Of a stretch of DNA of 64,000 nt, positions 32,717 through 44,726 are shown piece after piece. The notes under the pieces were generated by a model. The model did not search any database and had not been told where the DNA came from. It saw only the letters and a program-made list of their open reading frames with translations. The DNA is from Symsagittifera roscoffensis. Taxonomy: Eukaryota; Xenacoelomorpha; Acoela; Convolutidae. Location of the stretch: contig NC_087067.1 of the NCBI RefSeq assembly GCF_963678635.1, positions 60,868,594-60,932,593 on the forward strand, in the 5' to 3' direction. Made by a program: the position numbers and the translations under genes. Within the stretch, counting starts at the first letter, position 1, and each line of letters opens with the position of its first letter.

Positions 32717-33158
32717 TTTTTCGTTTAATGACTGTTAATAGGTAATTATCGATGTGTCTAATTGGTTGATTCCAATTATACAAGTGTACTGGTTTGTGTT
32801 TATATTGCTTTTTTATGATTCTTTTTCCTCTTTTTGATGAATTTGATGTTGTTTCTGAGTCGGAAAAATATAATTGATCGTGAATGGGGCAATTTTTATC
32901 AATGGACTCTTTTATATTATAAAGTTCGTCTAAATTGCTGGCTTCTGATTCTGAGAATGCGTTTCTATTTTTGGAAACTCCTTTTCGTGTTATTTGTCTT
33001 TGTTTGGTTATTATTTTCCTTTTTAGTGTTTGTCGTTTTGTTCTGATATATCCAACTGTTTGTGTGTGAGGTGTGATTACAAGTTCGTATTTTTTGTTAT
33101 CTATTTCACAGTTGTGCAAAACGATTGTTTGTTTGTTTCCTAGATTTTTAAATGACAT
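32691..33158 (-). CDS. 155-residue basic ORF upstream of gag
   Basis: It is open from the ATG at 33158 (MSFKNLGNKQTIVLHN) to a TGA at 32691. The first 40 residues look globular. Then comes a strongly basic stretch (RTKRQTLKRKIITKQR), an acidic Ser-rich segment and a basic tail. It precedes gag and overlaps its start by 26 bases. Gypsy elements usually begin with gag, so an extra 5' ORF is unusual; alternatively it is the original N-terminus of Gag in a shifted frame. No family recognised. Confidence 0.5.
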   Translation of the reverse strand: MSFKNLGNKQTIVLHNCEIDNKKYELVITPHTQTVGYIRTKRQTLKRKIITKQRQITRKGVSKNRNAFSESEASNLDELYNIKESIDKNCPIHDQLYFSDSETTSNSSKRGKRIIKKQYKHKPVHLYNWNQPIRHIDNYLLTVIKRKNEPNTHSK

Positions 33159-33450
33159 AAGGTTTAGGATGACGGATGCAAAAAGTTGTTAGATGATTTC
33201 TATTTTCTTAAACTGTTAGTCCTTACGATTTTTTGGTTAGCTTAACCTGGGTCTATTTATTTAGGGTTGGAGAGAAAGGTATATCGATTCCGAAGAGTGA
33301 TTTTTTACTTTCTGTTGGTTATTATAAGCTGAGGTGTTAACTTACTTAATCTTACTTAGGGGTAGTGATTGTGTTCAAGGGTTGGAGAATAGTAAATCGA
33401 TCCACAAGGTTCAGGTATAATTTGAACGCGAGTAGTTCGTTAGATACTAT
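33159..33450 (-). other. Leader region of retroelement A
   Basis: Non-coding DNA between the partial 5' LTR and the first ORF. A primer-binding site is expected here, but I could not match one to a tRNA end with confidence. Confidence 0.4.
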
Positions 33451-33584
33451 TTACAAGTAATTTCAGCACTTACAAATAAGTGGGTTGTTAGTTAGATGGA
33501 TCATGATTGGTTAATATTAAATACTTTACAGTGGTAAAATATCTAATTTATCCAATCATAAAATGTAGTTTAGATCAGATTCCA
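33451..33584 (-). repeat. Partial 5' LTR of retroelement A
   Basis: 134 bp matching 16677-16810 (TTACAAGTAATTTCAGCA through TTCCA). The rest of the LTR (equivalent to 16417-16676) is missing. The break falls inside the LTR's 12-bp inverted repeat. Confidence 0.65.
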
Positions 33585-36500
33585 TTGGGTATAAACTGTG
33601 CAAAAATTGTGCAACTTGGTCGGAAAACAAACAGACTAGATCCGCAAGCTTCGCTGGTGTAAGAGTTCAGTAGTATTCGTTAAATTGATCTTGTCGGCAT
33701 CTATTAATGTTCAACAGATGTCCACAATTGGAAAAAGCTCTTAAACCTCTAAAAAGTTTGATTCGATAACACTTGTCAATAAACTGGAGAAGTTTCAAAT
33801 AATCGTTCATTAGCCCAAGTTTTTCTATTAGAAAACTGGAGGGCAAAAACGTCTTAATTTGGTTATTGATTTTGCAAAGCAAGCTTAAACCTGGCAACAG
33901 AAAAAAAAACAAAAAGAGCAAAACAATTTTGATTTTTTTTTCTGTTAAAAGTACAAACTTAAGAATTAAAACATTGACTTCCTCCATGTTTCTTTTAAAA
34001 GCAAACCAAAATGTTATTTCAATTGTTACAAATGTTTCTTAAACAAACTCCTGTCATTAACTAACTAATTATCTCTGCTATTTCATAAGTAAGTTTTTCA
34101 TTTGTAACTGCTTCGACAATCTGGCTAACTTATCTTGGGTAGCCTCTTGTGTATTTTGGTGATCCGGCTTACGTGGTAAGTATCAAACATCTATTCATTG
34201 ACGTGTTGAATAGAAAACTTCAAAAGACCTGGAAAAGACGAGATGTTGGCGAGCGGTAGTTCAAAAGTTATGACCCGAGCCGTAAACAAGCTCAAAATGA
34301 GGTCCAAAACTGACGAAGTTGCTTCAGTTGGCTTAAAAAATAATAAAGCTTGCTCGTAGTGCTTCGGGGATAGCCCCCTTCGCTTTATCTTGAAAAATAA
34401 AACAAAGAAACACCTTAGATGAGCTTGCGCCGCGACCCTCGCTTGAGCTGCAGGAGCTACTGATCGCAAAATGTATGCCGTGAATGTGATGAAACAATCG
34501 CTTCATGGCAGATTTTGTTTATCTTGAAGGTGTGGTAAAGCCAGAAAGTGCTTATGTCTTGCACTGGTTTAATTGGAACTTTGTGAAATGATAAGCTCAG
34601 TTAGATTGCCGACATAAAAAAGATTACGTCGCTTGTTGCTCTCCACGAAACCTCCATGCAAAAACGAACAAATTTGAAAGTTTACAGCAAAAATTGGATA
34701 ACTTGAACAAAAAGTGAAGCAACCGCACGCAAGCAAGGTCTCAATTCTCAATCAAAAGTGTAAAACCTCATTACTAATGGTTGAAAAAGACTCTTGAAGT
34801 AAAAAAAACAGTAAATTTGATCAAAACAACTAGAAAGAGAAGGTTCCCGTAAACGAGATAAATTGGCACCCTGCAAATCACTGAAGAAAAAACATGAAAT
34901 GAGAAAAAGCTAACAACGATAAAAGTCGTTGAGAAACAACCATCAAGATGACACTTATATGTGAGTCAAATCAGCAAACTTGGTTTTCGTGCTGCGAAAG
35001 GGGCGGAACGCATGCTCAATCGTGAAGTGAGTACAAATTACATACAGCGCGAGAATTTTCATTTAGTCTCAAGCGATTGCGCAGCATTGGACAAAGTTCT
35101 GATTTCTGGCCTACGAACCTATGTGTTGCGCCGTACTTCCTAAATCAGGGAGCGAAAGACGGCTGAAACTTCACTATTGACTGATAACGAATCACCTCAG
35201 TGAAAATAGAAGTAAAAAACAAAACTTGGATAAATTAATTGAAAATAAGTACGGAAAAACCGTGAAAAAAGAGCCATTTGGATTACAACTGACGTTTTTA
35301 ACATAATTTTTCTGATAAAAAGGCTCAGTTTAAATGATGAAGCAATGATTTGTCTGAAACGCTACATAAAAAATTCGCCGTGGTACTGTTTAACATACCC
35401 AAATTAATTAAATAAATTAGGAGGAGAGATTACTGCGCTTACAAAAATCTTACTTAAGAAACATTATACTAGAGACAACCTCAGTGTGTCCTCAGAAACC
35501 TTGCAGAACATTTTCTGGATAAATTTTGAAGCAAATGTAACGAAATTGAGTTCTATTTCATACATTTACCTTCTAGATGGTTTTACTGTAGATCAGAACC
35601 ATGTTGATAAATCTCTCAGAGTTGAAGTTCAACCGCTTTTAATTGATCTGGGTCCTATAAGTTACTGTTCCTTTACACAAAAAAATTACTTCAGCTCCAA
35701 ATTCTTCTCTATTCAGATTAAAATCATTCGGTATGTATTTCTGAAAACTCTGTTCACAATTTAGTTGAATTTGAACTCGGCTGCGAGAAGGATAAAACCT
35801 TGCGGTGAAGAAACTTTCTTTAAAAAAAAACAGAAAGGCATTAAAATGGAAGCGCTCAAATTGGAAATCGAAATAACCCTAGATTTAAACATAGGACTGA
35901 AATGCAAAACAAGCTATGTTTCTTTAAAGCAGACATTTGTTTAAAGGAAACTTTCATACTTTTCTTTGCTCAAAAAACAAATTCTTCATTGCAAGGTACT
36001 CTAGGCGGAAAAAGCGATAACTTCTAAAAAGAGCTTGGTAGGCAAAATCAAAGTTCAGAAGTTCAAAACCCTGAATAAATTGATTGCCAAGAAACAGCAA
36101 TCATGACTTTGCAGATTTGAAGCTTGATGCGATAGAACTCGCAGATGCATTCAATAAGATTTCAAGAGCAAAGAAGTCTAAATGCATCATCTTTCAAAAA
36201 TAAAAATCGAGATATTGTTCGAAACTATGCTCAATTGGCTCCTACTCTCAACAAGATAGAAATGCCTTCCCACGAAGGTTTCTTTAAATTGATAAATGAG
36301 ATATTTTCGGCAACTTCATTACAAATACAACTTAATTTAAAAAAATTGAAAAACCAGCAGCAGGATCAAACCATTTTTTTTCAACTCTTAGCAAAATCTT
36401 ATGTGAGAGTGTGTTTCCAAATAAACTCAAAGAAATAAATACCTTGCCTCAATTGAAAATCCAAAAATTTAATAAGAAGAACTTGAACTTCTATCGTACT

Positions 36501-36640
36501 GCTACGAATTTTATATTCTTTTCAAAGCTAATTGAAAAAAATAAATTAAAAAACCGAATTGAGCATAGCGTGTCTTTTGAATAGCTTGACTAAAAATAGT
36601 TTGAAAACAGGAAAGGACTTTCCGCGGAGAGGGCAATAAC
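33585..36640. other. Decayed repeat sequence, no gene recognised
   Basis: 33600-33900 resembles 15700-15930 and 16010-16160. The rest contains only short interrupted frames with no motif I can name. Given the LINE reverse transcriptase just downstream on the plus strand, part of it may be the degraded 5' half of that element. Confidence 0.4.
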
Positions 36641-36679
36641 CAAGATGTCAAACTCAATCTGTCTGGCATTTAGAAAAAA

Positions 36680-37930
36680 AATCCCAATTTTTCATTCTGT
36701 CTTGATGTGTCAGCTTCTTTTGATAAAAATTATTATCAGTTTTCAATGTTGATATTAAAAAAAACATGTTGGAATAGTAAGGATTGCAGCAAAAATGATG
36801 CAATCATACCCTAACGAAGAAGAGAAAAATAGCGGGTTCAGATATGAACTATTCGTAACTGAAACTAGTATGCCGAAGGGCTCTTTTTTGGGATCGACTT
36901 TATTTATTCACTATCCTAATTCCCTGGAAAAAATATCATAAAATCTCAGAAAAATTTATCAATTATATGCAGATAACACAGTGATCCACATCAGTTTTTG
37001 CAACATCAATAAAGATCTTACAAAAATTGACGAAAAAATGAACAAAATTACTGACTTATTCGCAGGACACAAATTGAAGCTGAATGGGATTAAAACTGAA
37101 AATATGCTTCTTAATTTCAAGAACAACTCGGATGATTGATTTTTCAAGGCTGATGGGCAAAATGTAGAACTTGTAAAAGAAAATAATTCGCTAGGTGTTA
37201 CCATTGATGAGTGTTTTAACTTGAAGAAACAAATTTCGTTATAATGCAGCTCAACGTTTGACTGTTTGAAGAAACATTATAACATCAGGAAGTACCTGAG
37301 ATTTAACGACAGGTCTGTGCTTGCTCGCTTTCGTTTTTCATCAAGAAACGTCCTTTTCAATGTAAATTGCTTTGTATACATCATTAAATTGCCAGAAAAA
37401 AAAGATATTTATTGACACCAGAAAGTGCAACGTTACGCAAACATTTTTTCGGCTTTCATGAAGTTTTTTTATTCAGTCTACTTCTTAACGACCTTTATTT
37501 TCTATCAAATTGGTAGAGGGTAGATTACAATATCCTAATGTTCATTCATGAAAAAAATAACATACAGCCCATATCAGGTGCCAAGTTTAGACTAATCCTT
37601 GATAAACTAACCAGTCCGTAAGCCTCGAAAGCAGCTTAAAATGCGCTTAAAAACAATGTTCATGAAAACCAAATCGAACGGGACGTTATTTGAAATTCTA
37701 TGGACCCTCTTGTTGGAATAGTTCAACGCTTGACTTGCAAATAGAAAAAAGCTACACAAAACTTTTGATTAATGCGAAAACTTACTACTTTAGAAAAGCT
37801 TCGGCTATCTGCTCTGTTGGCGTTTGATTTGAGAACGAAATACAACAACTTCCTTTTGTTTTTTTTATAGATTGCAGTGACTTACCTATTCGAGGGTCGA
37901 ATTCTACTACACCTTGTAGAAGGAATTTTT
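36680..37930 (+). pseudogene. Decayed non-LTR retrotransposon (LINE) reverse transcriptase
   Basis: Across shifting frames the plus strand shows the LINE RT series: a motif A-like LDVSASFDK (about 36690), MPKGSFLGSTLF (about 36873, as in the P-x-G-S-x-L-G motif), YADNT in place of YADDT (about 36967), LKLNGIKTENMLL (about 37078), LGVTIDECFNL (about 37193), and IRKYLRFNDRSVLAR-type sequence (about 37285). Many stops are present, so it is an old CR1/Jockey-like copy. The C-terminal flank to about 37930 has weak similarity to the usual post-RT region. Confidence 0.65.
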
Positions 37931-39680
37931 TGAAAGTTGAAGATTGCACCTAATTGAGAAATTGACAAGGAAGCGATGAAAACAAATAATTTCAAATATT
38001 TATATCTTGCTCCCAGTGAAAGATGTAAACACTGAAAATCTGCGAACAAAAATTGTATAAGAAGAGAAAAACTTGAACCCTAAAAACGTCAGTGCTTATG
38101 GAGAAAACCTTACAGGCATGCTGTCATAAATGATTTGGCTGCTATTTGAAAGATACAAATGTGGTGTCCTGTCTCAGACTGACTTTAACGCATTAGACTT
38201 CTGATCTGGTTGAACTGAATGACTTCGATGAGAGTTCGAAAAAACGCAAAAATGAAAAGACTGGAAGCCTTATTTAAGAAATGAAAACTTCCAAGTGTTA
38301 ATGATGAAAATATTTATTTGCTCTGGGAAAAATTGAAAGCGTTGGAAAGTTTGTACAAAAAACGCGCAAGAGATATTGAAATTGCTTATCATGAAACTAA
38401 GTTTGGTATGAGTTTTTGTCCTCAGGTGGTTTGCACCCGAATTTTGGAACAAAGCCTGAATTAGGCAAAGATCTCTATTCTGCTTTTTAGTTCCATTGCT
38501 AATGTTTTCATTCGAGTAATGGGCCTTTCATGGTGATTAATATACAATTAGTATACACTCGAGCTTTTTTGTGATTAAAATAAGATGAAGTGCCATGTGA
38601 GAAATTATTTTAAAAAAAATCGGAAACAACAGCGAACAAAAAACTCAAACAAGCAACTCAAATATGTATCAACTATTACCTCTGAGATCAAGAAGAGGTG
38701 TATGAATTAAGAAAGAATGGTGATAGATGATGATTAGTAATTAAAAATCTACACATTATTTCCAATTATATTACTGCTAGTGCAGCATTCAAAATTTGAA
38801 ATGATACAGTTTATTAAGATATATTCTAATTTTATTTGGTTAAACAAGCATAACATAAGACAGTACATAAGTGATCAATATATTTATAATCGTCACAACC
38901 AAAGAATAAGTTTCCTCACGCTGTTCAACTTGACGTACAGCAACCAAAAATAATCATCAAACTTACTGTATAGAAATAGCACAAACTGATAAATTAAAGA
39001 ATCAACGAAAAAAAAAACAACAGCTCAGCGTGAAAAAAAACAATCTTTCTGCTCATTAGAAAATTTTTTTTGAACGGCTCTGACCTAAATTAGTCTCTTC
39101 ATCATGAACTTTTTTATTTAAACGACAAACGACATCCTATGGAGTGTCCTTTTCTCGTATTAAAGCAAGACAGCTTCTTTTACTCAAAAGCGAAGCTTTC
39201 GAGTTCCCTTTTGTTGGCAAGCGATTTAGTAGCATGTAGTTTATCCGCTTTAGCATGATAGCATGATTTTTATAGATACGTATGCAAATGAATTTTTTAA
39301 GGAAAACTTTAGAGATCGAGCTATAAGTTGTCTGCTTAGATTTTCATTGGCCTAATTTCCGGTGCATGGACTTTTTTCTAAATTGAGCTATTTTTCTCTA
39401 TTTTGTTCCTTTATGAACTCTTAATTGTATAATTTGCTTTTACTTTTGTTTTTTCATTTTTTTTCAAAATTTTGATAATTCAAGAGTCAAGAGGGGTAAA
39501 ACATTTTATGAAAAAATTTTTTTGTTTTTTGGCTAAATGGGGTGTCGACTTAAAGTTTGCTGGCTTAGTTTCCGCTCATTAAATGCTTTTGCGCGCTTGT
39601 TATGAAGTTGATGATCGTGCTTCTTGATATGTTTTTCTCTAACTCAACCCCGTTCGAGACAAACCTACCCGCACTCAGTA
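37931..39680. other. AT-rich DNA without recognised features
   Basis: Only short interrupted reading frames are present. I see no repeat, RNA or gene I can support. Confidence 0.4.
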
Positions 39681-39689
39681 AAGAGATAA

Positions 39690-40470
39690 GAATAATAGAT
39701 TATAATGGATTTTTAATGTCAATCTCCATAAATTTCAAAAATAATTGATTATAATTGATTAGAAACGGATTCTAATTTTACTATTTTTCGAAAAAATAAA
39801 AATAATTAAAATCGTTTATAATCGACTATAATCTATTATTTTTTTGGAAAAAATTCTCATATTTTTTTGAATTATAATCCATTATAATGGATTATAATCC
39901 ATTATTATTCAACAATTGTGTCATCGCTTCATTTTGCTTTGTTTTCGTTTTGTTTTGTGTGCTTTTCAGTTGGTTGCCGAACGTAAAGAAACTGTAGTTT
40001 TGTAATTATAGCCAGGGCGGTTTCAGGGGTGGGCCCCTAAAACCGCACCTGGCTATAAAATTTTCCAAAAATTGTCTAAAAACGCCTTTTTTGGCCTGTT
40101 TTTCAAAACTTTGAATGAGGCGCAGAAAATTTGATCAAAATGGGGTCTTTATAGTGAGTTAGGAGTCCTAGAGAAAGTCCCAGATCCGCGAGAAAGTCCA
40201 AGATCCGCCCCTGCTTATAGCTTAAACTTACATTAAGTTTGATTTTTACTGTTTTTCATGAAGTATATCTAGATTATTTTCCATTATAATTGATTTTTTG
40301 TGAGATAATATTTTGATAGCAAAAGGGATTATAATCTATTATAATAGATTATAAAAGATTTTCGGAAAAATTATAATCAAATAAAAATGTCATCAAAAAT
40401 GTTATCATTATCATGGATTATAAATTGTTCAAACATCGAAAGTTGGCGCTTATAATTTATTATTATGATC
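39690..40470. repeat. TTATAATC palindromic low-complexity cluster
   Basis: Phrases such as GATTATAATC(C/T)ATTATAAT recur in both orientations at about 39697-39715, 39750-39775, 39810-39840, 39870-39905, 40328-40360 and 40420-40470. Each can fold on itself. Between the two clusters lies the hairpin at 40007-40057. Confidence 0.5.
40007..40057. repeat. Long hairpin (inverted repeat)
   Basis: Arms 40007-40029 and 40034-40057 (TATAGCCAGG...AGGGG and its complement) pair over about 23 bp with one bulge and one mismatch around a TGGG loop. It is GC-rich in an AT-rich context. It may be the palindromic end of a small transposon. Confidence 0.5.
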
Positions 40471-40690
40471 GATTATTTTCTCTTGTTAATGAATGCGGGT
40501 ATGGAATTTTTGCAGATGTAACTTGTTCGGCAATTTTCTGACGATTTTCCGTATCCTCTTATATACACTAGCCTGCAATGCTATATCTGAGTTGTATCGC
40601 AAGCAGGGTTGGGGAAAAACGTTTTTATTGAAAAAATCAATTGAACGGCGTTTTTTTTTAGAATAAAAAACATGTTTGTTTTGTTTTTTC

Positions 40691-40834
40691 TTACAGTTTG
40701 TTCAGTTCGCGGTAGAGAAATGCAAGTTTGCCACATTTTTCAGCCTTCAACTTTCCATACGTCAATCTTGTCGTTGAGAAACATCTTTCCAACCCAGCTG
40801 AGTTAGGAGCGCCAGAACGAGAGCCAGTGCAACA
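40691..40834 (-). pseudogene. hAT transposase C-terminal remnant
   Basis: The minus strand reads NSAGLERCFSTTRLTYGKL, then LAFLYRELNKL and a TAA at 40691-40693. This is the hAT dimerisation-domain pattern (S-x-x-x-E-R-x-F-S ... R-L). A TGA upstream at 40835-40837 closes the frame. It is a fragment of a dead transposase. Confidence 0.6.
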
Positions 40835-41276
40835 TCAACCAACGCTGTTTCGAAACCTAGCCTCTTTCCTATTTTCCACCATGATAACGGTTTTACACTT
40901 TTGAAATCTTGAAAATAACTTTCATTGTACGTATACGTCAAGCAAACAACGGCATCCTACTAAGGAATGTAGAGCATTTGGGAAGGGCATGCGACTGCAA
41001 TTGGGATAGGAAGTGATGGCGCAGGGGTTCGAATGCCTGCCTATGCTAGCTTTTTACAATAAAAGTTTTAAAATAAAAACACTGTTTTTTATTTTCTGTT
41101 CTAAAACAGGTTTTTTGGCCTTGTTTTAAAACATGTTCTAAAAATACCCGACCCTGATCGCAAGGTTACAAAGCTCTGCTTAGGTTCCGTGTAGCACAAC
41201 CATGTACTAGTGTCATAACGCGCTTCTGATCGTGAATTTTGCAAGCAAAACGTTTTGAATTACTTAGTTAAGTTTT

Positions 41277-41673
41277 TGGGTTAACTCATAGCGTAATTTC
41301 GGATGGGTTAAACCGTCTGCTCTTCACGCTATCTTATTTTCGGCCGGATAGATTCGTGCAACTTCTTAGTCTAATACCGATCCTAACCTTACTCTTATAT
41401 CTACTAGTCTCAGGGTGTTTAACTAGTCTCTGCTAGGCTCATTAGATCTAGAGTATACTGGCTTATTGAGATTGCTGAAGTTCTTTTGGAGAAGTAACTA
41501 ATTTCTAAGTTAAATTCAAATCTCTCTGTTGCTGAAATTACAAGTAATTTCAGCACTTACAAATAAGTGGTTTGTTAGTTAGATGGATGATGATTGGTTA
41601 ATTTTAAATATTTTATAGTGATAAAATATCTAATTTATATCCAATAAAAAAAGGTAGTTTAGATCAGATTCCA
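41277..41673 (-). repeat. LTR of retroelement copy C
   Basis: About 397 bp, starting TGGGTTAAC and ending TTCCA on the plus strand, matching 16417-16810. Confidence 0.7.
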
Positions 41674-43253
41674 CCCATCCGGGGTTTACAGAATTTTGAG
41701 TTTTTTATCTTTCTTTCTGCAATTGAAGGATGGATGATGAACGTTGGTATTTGGCGAACATCATTTTCTTTTTCTCGTTCCTTGGAGAAGAGGGCTCCAG
41801 GAAGCTAGAGTCGTCGACAGAGTTCCTCTTAAAGAAGAACGTTCCATAATGTTGGATTCATGGATATGAAGTTGTTAGCTTGTCATTCAACAACGACTGT
41901 GATCCCCAATGAAATCAATCCGATTTCAAAATGGTTTGCTATGACAGGTTGTTCTGTATTAGTAGAGAACTATCTGTGCTCATTCTCGTCTAGAAATGGC
42001 GTGTAGATCGTGTTTGGAGGGGATGCCATGTAACTCGGATCTGTACGTATGCTTGAACATCGAGGTGGTCGTTGTTGTGATTCAATGAAGTCCTTTTCTG
42101 CGAAGTCAAGTCGTACTCTAAATCCATTTGAGTCGTGATTGTGGACGGCTTGTCGGTTGTGTTTAGCCATTCTTTAGGTCGAGATGTGATGGGATTGTCT
42201 AGCGTTTGGATGTTCGTCTTTCTTGTTGTGTATCATCTATATACTGCATATTAAGATTTACATTTAATGAAATTCGGTTAATTTGATTTTTTAGTTATGA
42301 TCTTAGTTAGTTGTTTTCGCAAAAGCGTTTTTGTTTTAGTTCAGTTATATTGAAGAGTTACTCACCCTTGAGTACCTCTTATTAAAAATAATGGTGTGGT
42401 CACAAAGCGTGGGTGTAGTACGGTGGGTCAGGCCGGCTATAAGCATGCTCAGGACGTCCTCTCTGGTGGGTTAGGCCAGGAGTGGGAGTATGATTTCATG
42501 ATGTTTCTTTGAGAGGTCCTGTTTTGTGTTAACCTTTTATGTTGCGTTTTTTCTTTTTTTCTTATGGTACTTTGGTTGTGTCCTTTTCAAAAATCAAATT
42601 GTTTTTGGTTTGGGTGTATTTTGCGACTTCTTTTTTTATAATTTCTTTCTCAGACTTTGTAATAGTCTGCAAAAGAATAAATTATCCTGTTTTAAGCTGG
42701 GTTAATCCGGTTTGGGTACCGTTGGTTTTCTTTTCTTAGTCATGCTGTTATACTAAGATTTATGGTGTTCAGTAAGCTGCGTTGGTTAGTTTGGTTTAGT
42801 ATATAATTCCTATGCAACCGGGTTAAAGAAAAGTTGGAAACTGACTCAGTTGGTTGAGTTGTTATAAGTGAAAACTTGAAACATAAAATCATTATTTTAA
42901 ACAATTCTTCGTGGGCGAGCTGTGCGAGTTTGGATAGGTTTCTTGTGCGGATGAATGAAAAGATTGAAAAGGTTAGAACTGTATTCTCATTTTTACAAAA
43001 TAATTGCTTAGAAATGAATTTTACTGCTTTTGGGGAATTTTAAAATAATAAAATTTTCGTGGTATCTAATTTTACTACTTCTTGGGGAAATAATTCATAG
43101 ATTAATATACTACATTGGGTTTGAATTTTACTACTTTATTTAGTGCTAAAGATTTAAAAAATTTATTTTAAATTAACAAGTTTTTATTTTTATTTGTCTG
43201 TTTCTTTTTTGTATGTGATTTTGGTGTGAAGAGTAAAAGAATAAATTATACAT
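41674..43253 (-). other. 3' untranslated region of copy C
   Basis: Homologous to 16811-18340, including the GC-rich block at 42397-42490. No gene. Confidence 0.6.
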
Positions 43254-44347
43254 GGTTTTATAACAACGTTTATCTTCAAAAATGTATACTGGTGGAACTT
43301 TTTGGTGCAAGTATAAAACCATAAAATGTTTCCTTCATAGTCAAAGAAGTTTGATCTAATTCCGGATAATAAATATCCTGCATAGGGTGTTTTTAGTACT
43401 GCTAAAGCGAGTGATTGTAAAATTTGTGTTCGTTCTAATTCGCATAGTTGATGAAGTGTTTCTAATTCAGAAAGTTACATTTCTTGGAAATATCTACCAA
43501 TTGTGTAGTCTTATTTCATGTCTAAGTGAAGATCATTATGTATGGCGCCAAAGTAGGTGCTATTCATTAGTGATAATTCTTGTAAACTTGTGCTTCTACT
43601 GTCGTATGGTTTTAGTTTTCCACCAGGACTACCTGCATTTTTAATGAGGTTACCTGGGACGTATGTTGTGCCTTCGTTAATAGGGTGACTTGTTGCGTAA
43701 TGGTCAAATTTTATTTTTCCAGTTGTCATGTCGAAACTTTTTTCGTATTCGACAAGTAATTCAGAGTATTGTGTTTTGTAAAGTGGGTTTTTGTATTTAC
43801 ATGCAAATTCTGTTTCGTGATATATTTGAAATCGTGTTAATTTTTTATCGATATTGTCAATATTTTTGAATCTTGTACTTCTTCTGTCGGAGGGGTTTAC
43901 TTTTTCAGGTGGAATGGATTCAATTAAATATTTTTCATGGAATTTTTTGATGCGAGCGTGTACTTTTGCTACTTGAAATGTTGTACAAGTATCTTCGGGT
44001 AACCAAACAATTGTTGCTTGTGTTCTTGTTGTTGGGTCACAAAAGCCTTGATCGTTTTTGCAAGGTAATGTAATTCCTTGATAGATCATGGTGTCACTGT
44101 TAAATCTGGTGTGAGTTTTTTTTTCAAGTCGTATTTTCCAATCAAAAAACATTATTTCTTGGTATCCTTTATTTTTTGTATCTGCTTCGCAGTTTGAAGG
44201 ATTATTTATTCCAATGTGTGGTGTCCAGTATTTATCGTGGACATCATAAGTTAGTCGTGCGTGTGCGCCGTTATATGGTTATTTTTCGTCTAATTGAACA
44301 TGTCCTTGATATCGTTCAAGTTATCCTTGATGTACAGGGTCGGCAAA
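43254..44347 (-). pseudogene. env: Envelope gene fragment, copy C
   Basis: An open part at 43511-44152 (213 residues) matches the N-terminal part of the env long frame of A (22163 downward). It has MIYQGITLPCKNDQG and EDTCTTFQVAKVHARI, then frame breaks near 43475. The 5' part (signal peptide) is cut at 44347 by the junction with copy B's LTR, and the C-terminal part is cut at 43254. It is a dead fragment. Confidence 0.7.
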
Positions 44348-44726
44348 AATTTCGGATATGGTAAACCGTCTGCTCGTCCCGCTATCTTATTTTCGGCCGG
44401 ATAGATTCGTGCAACTTCTTAGTCTAATACCGATCCTAATCTTACTCTTATACTATCTAGTCTCAGGTTGTTTAACTAGTCTCTGCTAGGCTCAATAGAT
44501 CTAGGGTATACTGGTTTATTGCGGCTGCTGAAGTTCTCTTGGAGAGGTAACTAATTTCTAAGTTAAATTCAAATCTCTCTGGTGCTGAAGTTACAAGTAA
44601 TTTCAGCACTTACAAATAAGTGGTTTGTTAGTTAGATGGATCATGATTGGTTAATATTAAATATTTTATAGTGATAAAATATCTAAATTATATCCAATAA
44701 TAAAATGTAGTTTAGATCAGATTCCA
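44348..44726 (-). repeat. 3' LTR of retroelement copy B
   Basis: It matches 16417-16810 but lacks the first about 15 bases, replaced by env sequence of copy C (junction CGGCAAAAA/TTTCGG). Confidence 0.7.

Larger units (their letters stand above)
16417..33584 (-). mobile_element. Ty3/gypsy-type LTR retroelement A, about 17 kb, env-bearing
   Basis: Read on the minus strand: partial 5' LTR, small basic ORF, gag, protease, RT/RNase H, integrase, about 0.9 kb non-coding, Pro/Ser/Thr-rich ORF, envelope gene, 618-residue ORF, about 1.5-kb UTR, 3' LTR. The order RT-RNase H-integrase places it in Ty3/gypsy. The length and extra ORFs are unusual. The same 3' gene order recurs in copy B (44348-53811), so the composite structure is a property of the family. 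Several genes carry stops or frameshifts, so this copy is inactive. Confidence 0.8.
41277..44347 (-). mobile_element. Retroelement copy C, deleted
   Basis: It consists of an LTR (41277-41673), the UTR (41674-43253) and an internal env fragment (43254-44347) joined directly to the UTR, so the 618-residue gene and the env C-terminus are missing. It ends where copy B's LTR begins. Its UTR is nearly identical to that of B just downstream, suggesting a local duplication followed by deletion. Confidence 0.7.

Noticed and set aside
34191-34469. 92-codon minus ORF with an Ala-rich start
   Set aside because: No recognisable domain, and it lies in decayed repeat DNA; treated as chance.
40970-41050. 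tRNA-like B-box phrase GGTTCGAATGCCTGCC
   Set aside because: The T-arm does not pair in the standard way, and I could not fit an acceptor stem, A box and anticodon arm. It is at most a SINE or tRNA relic.
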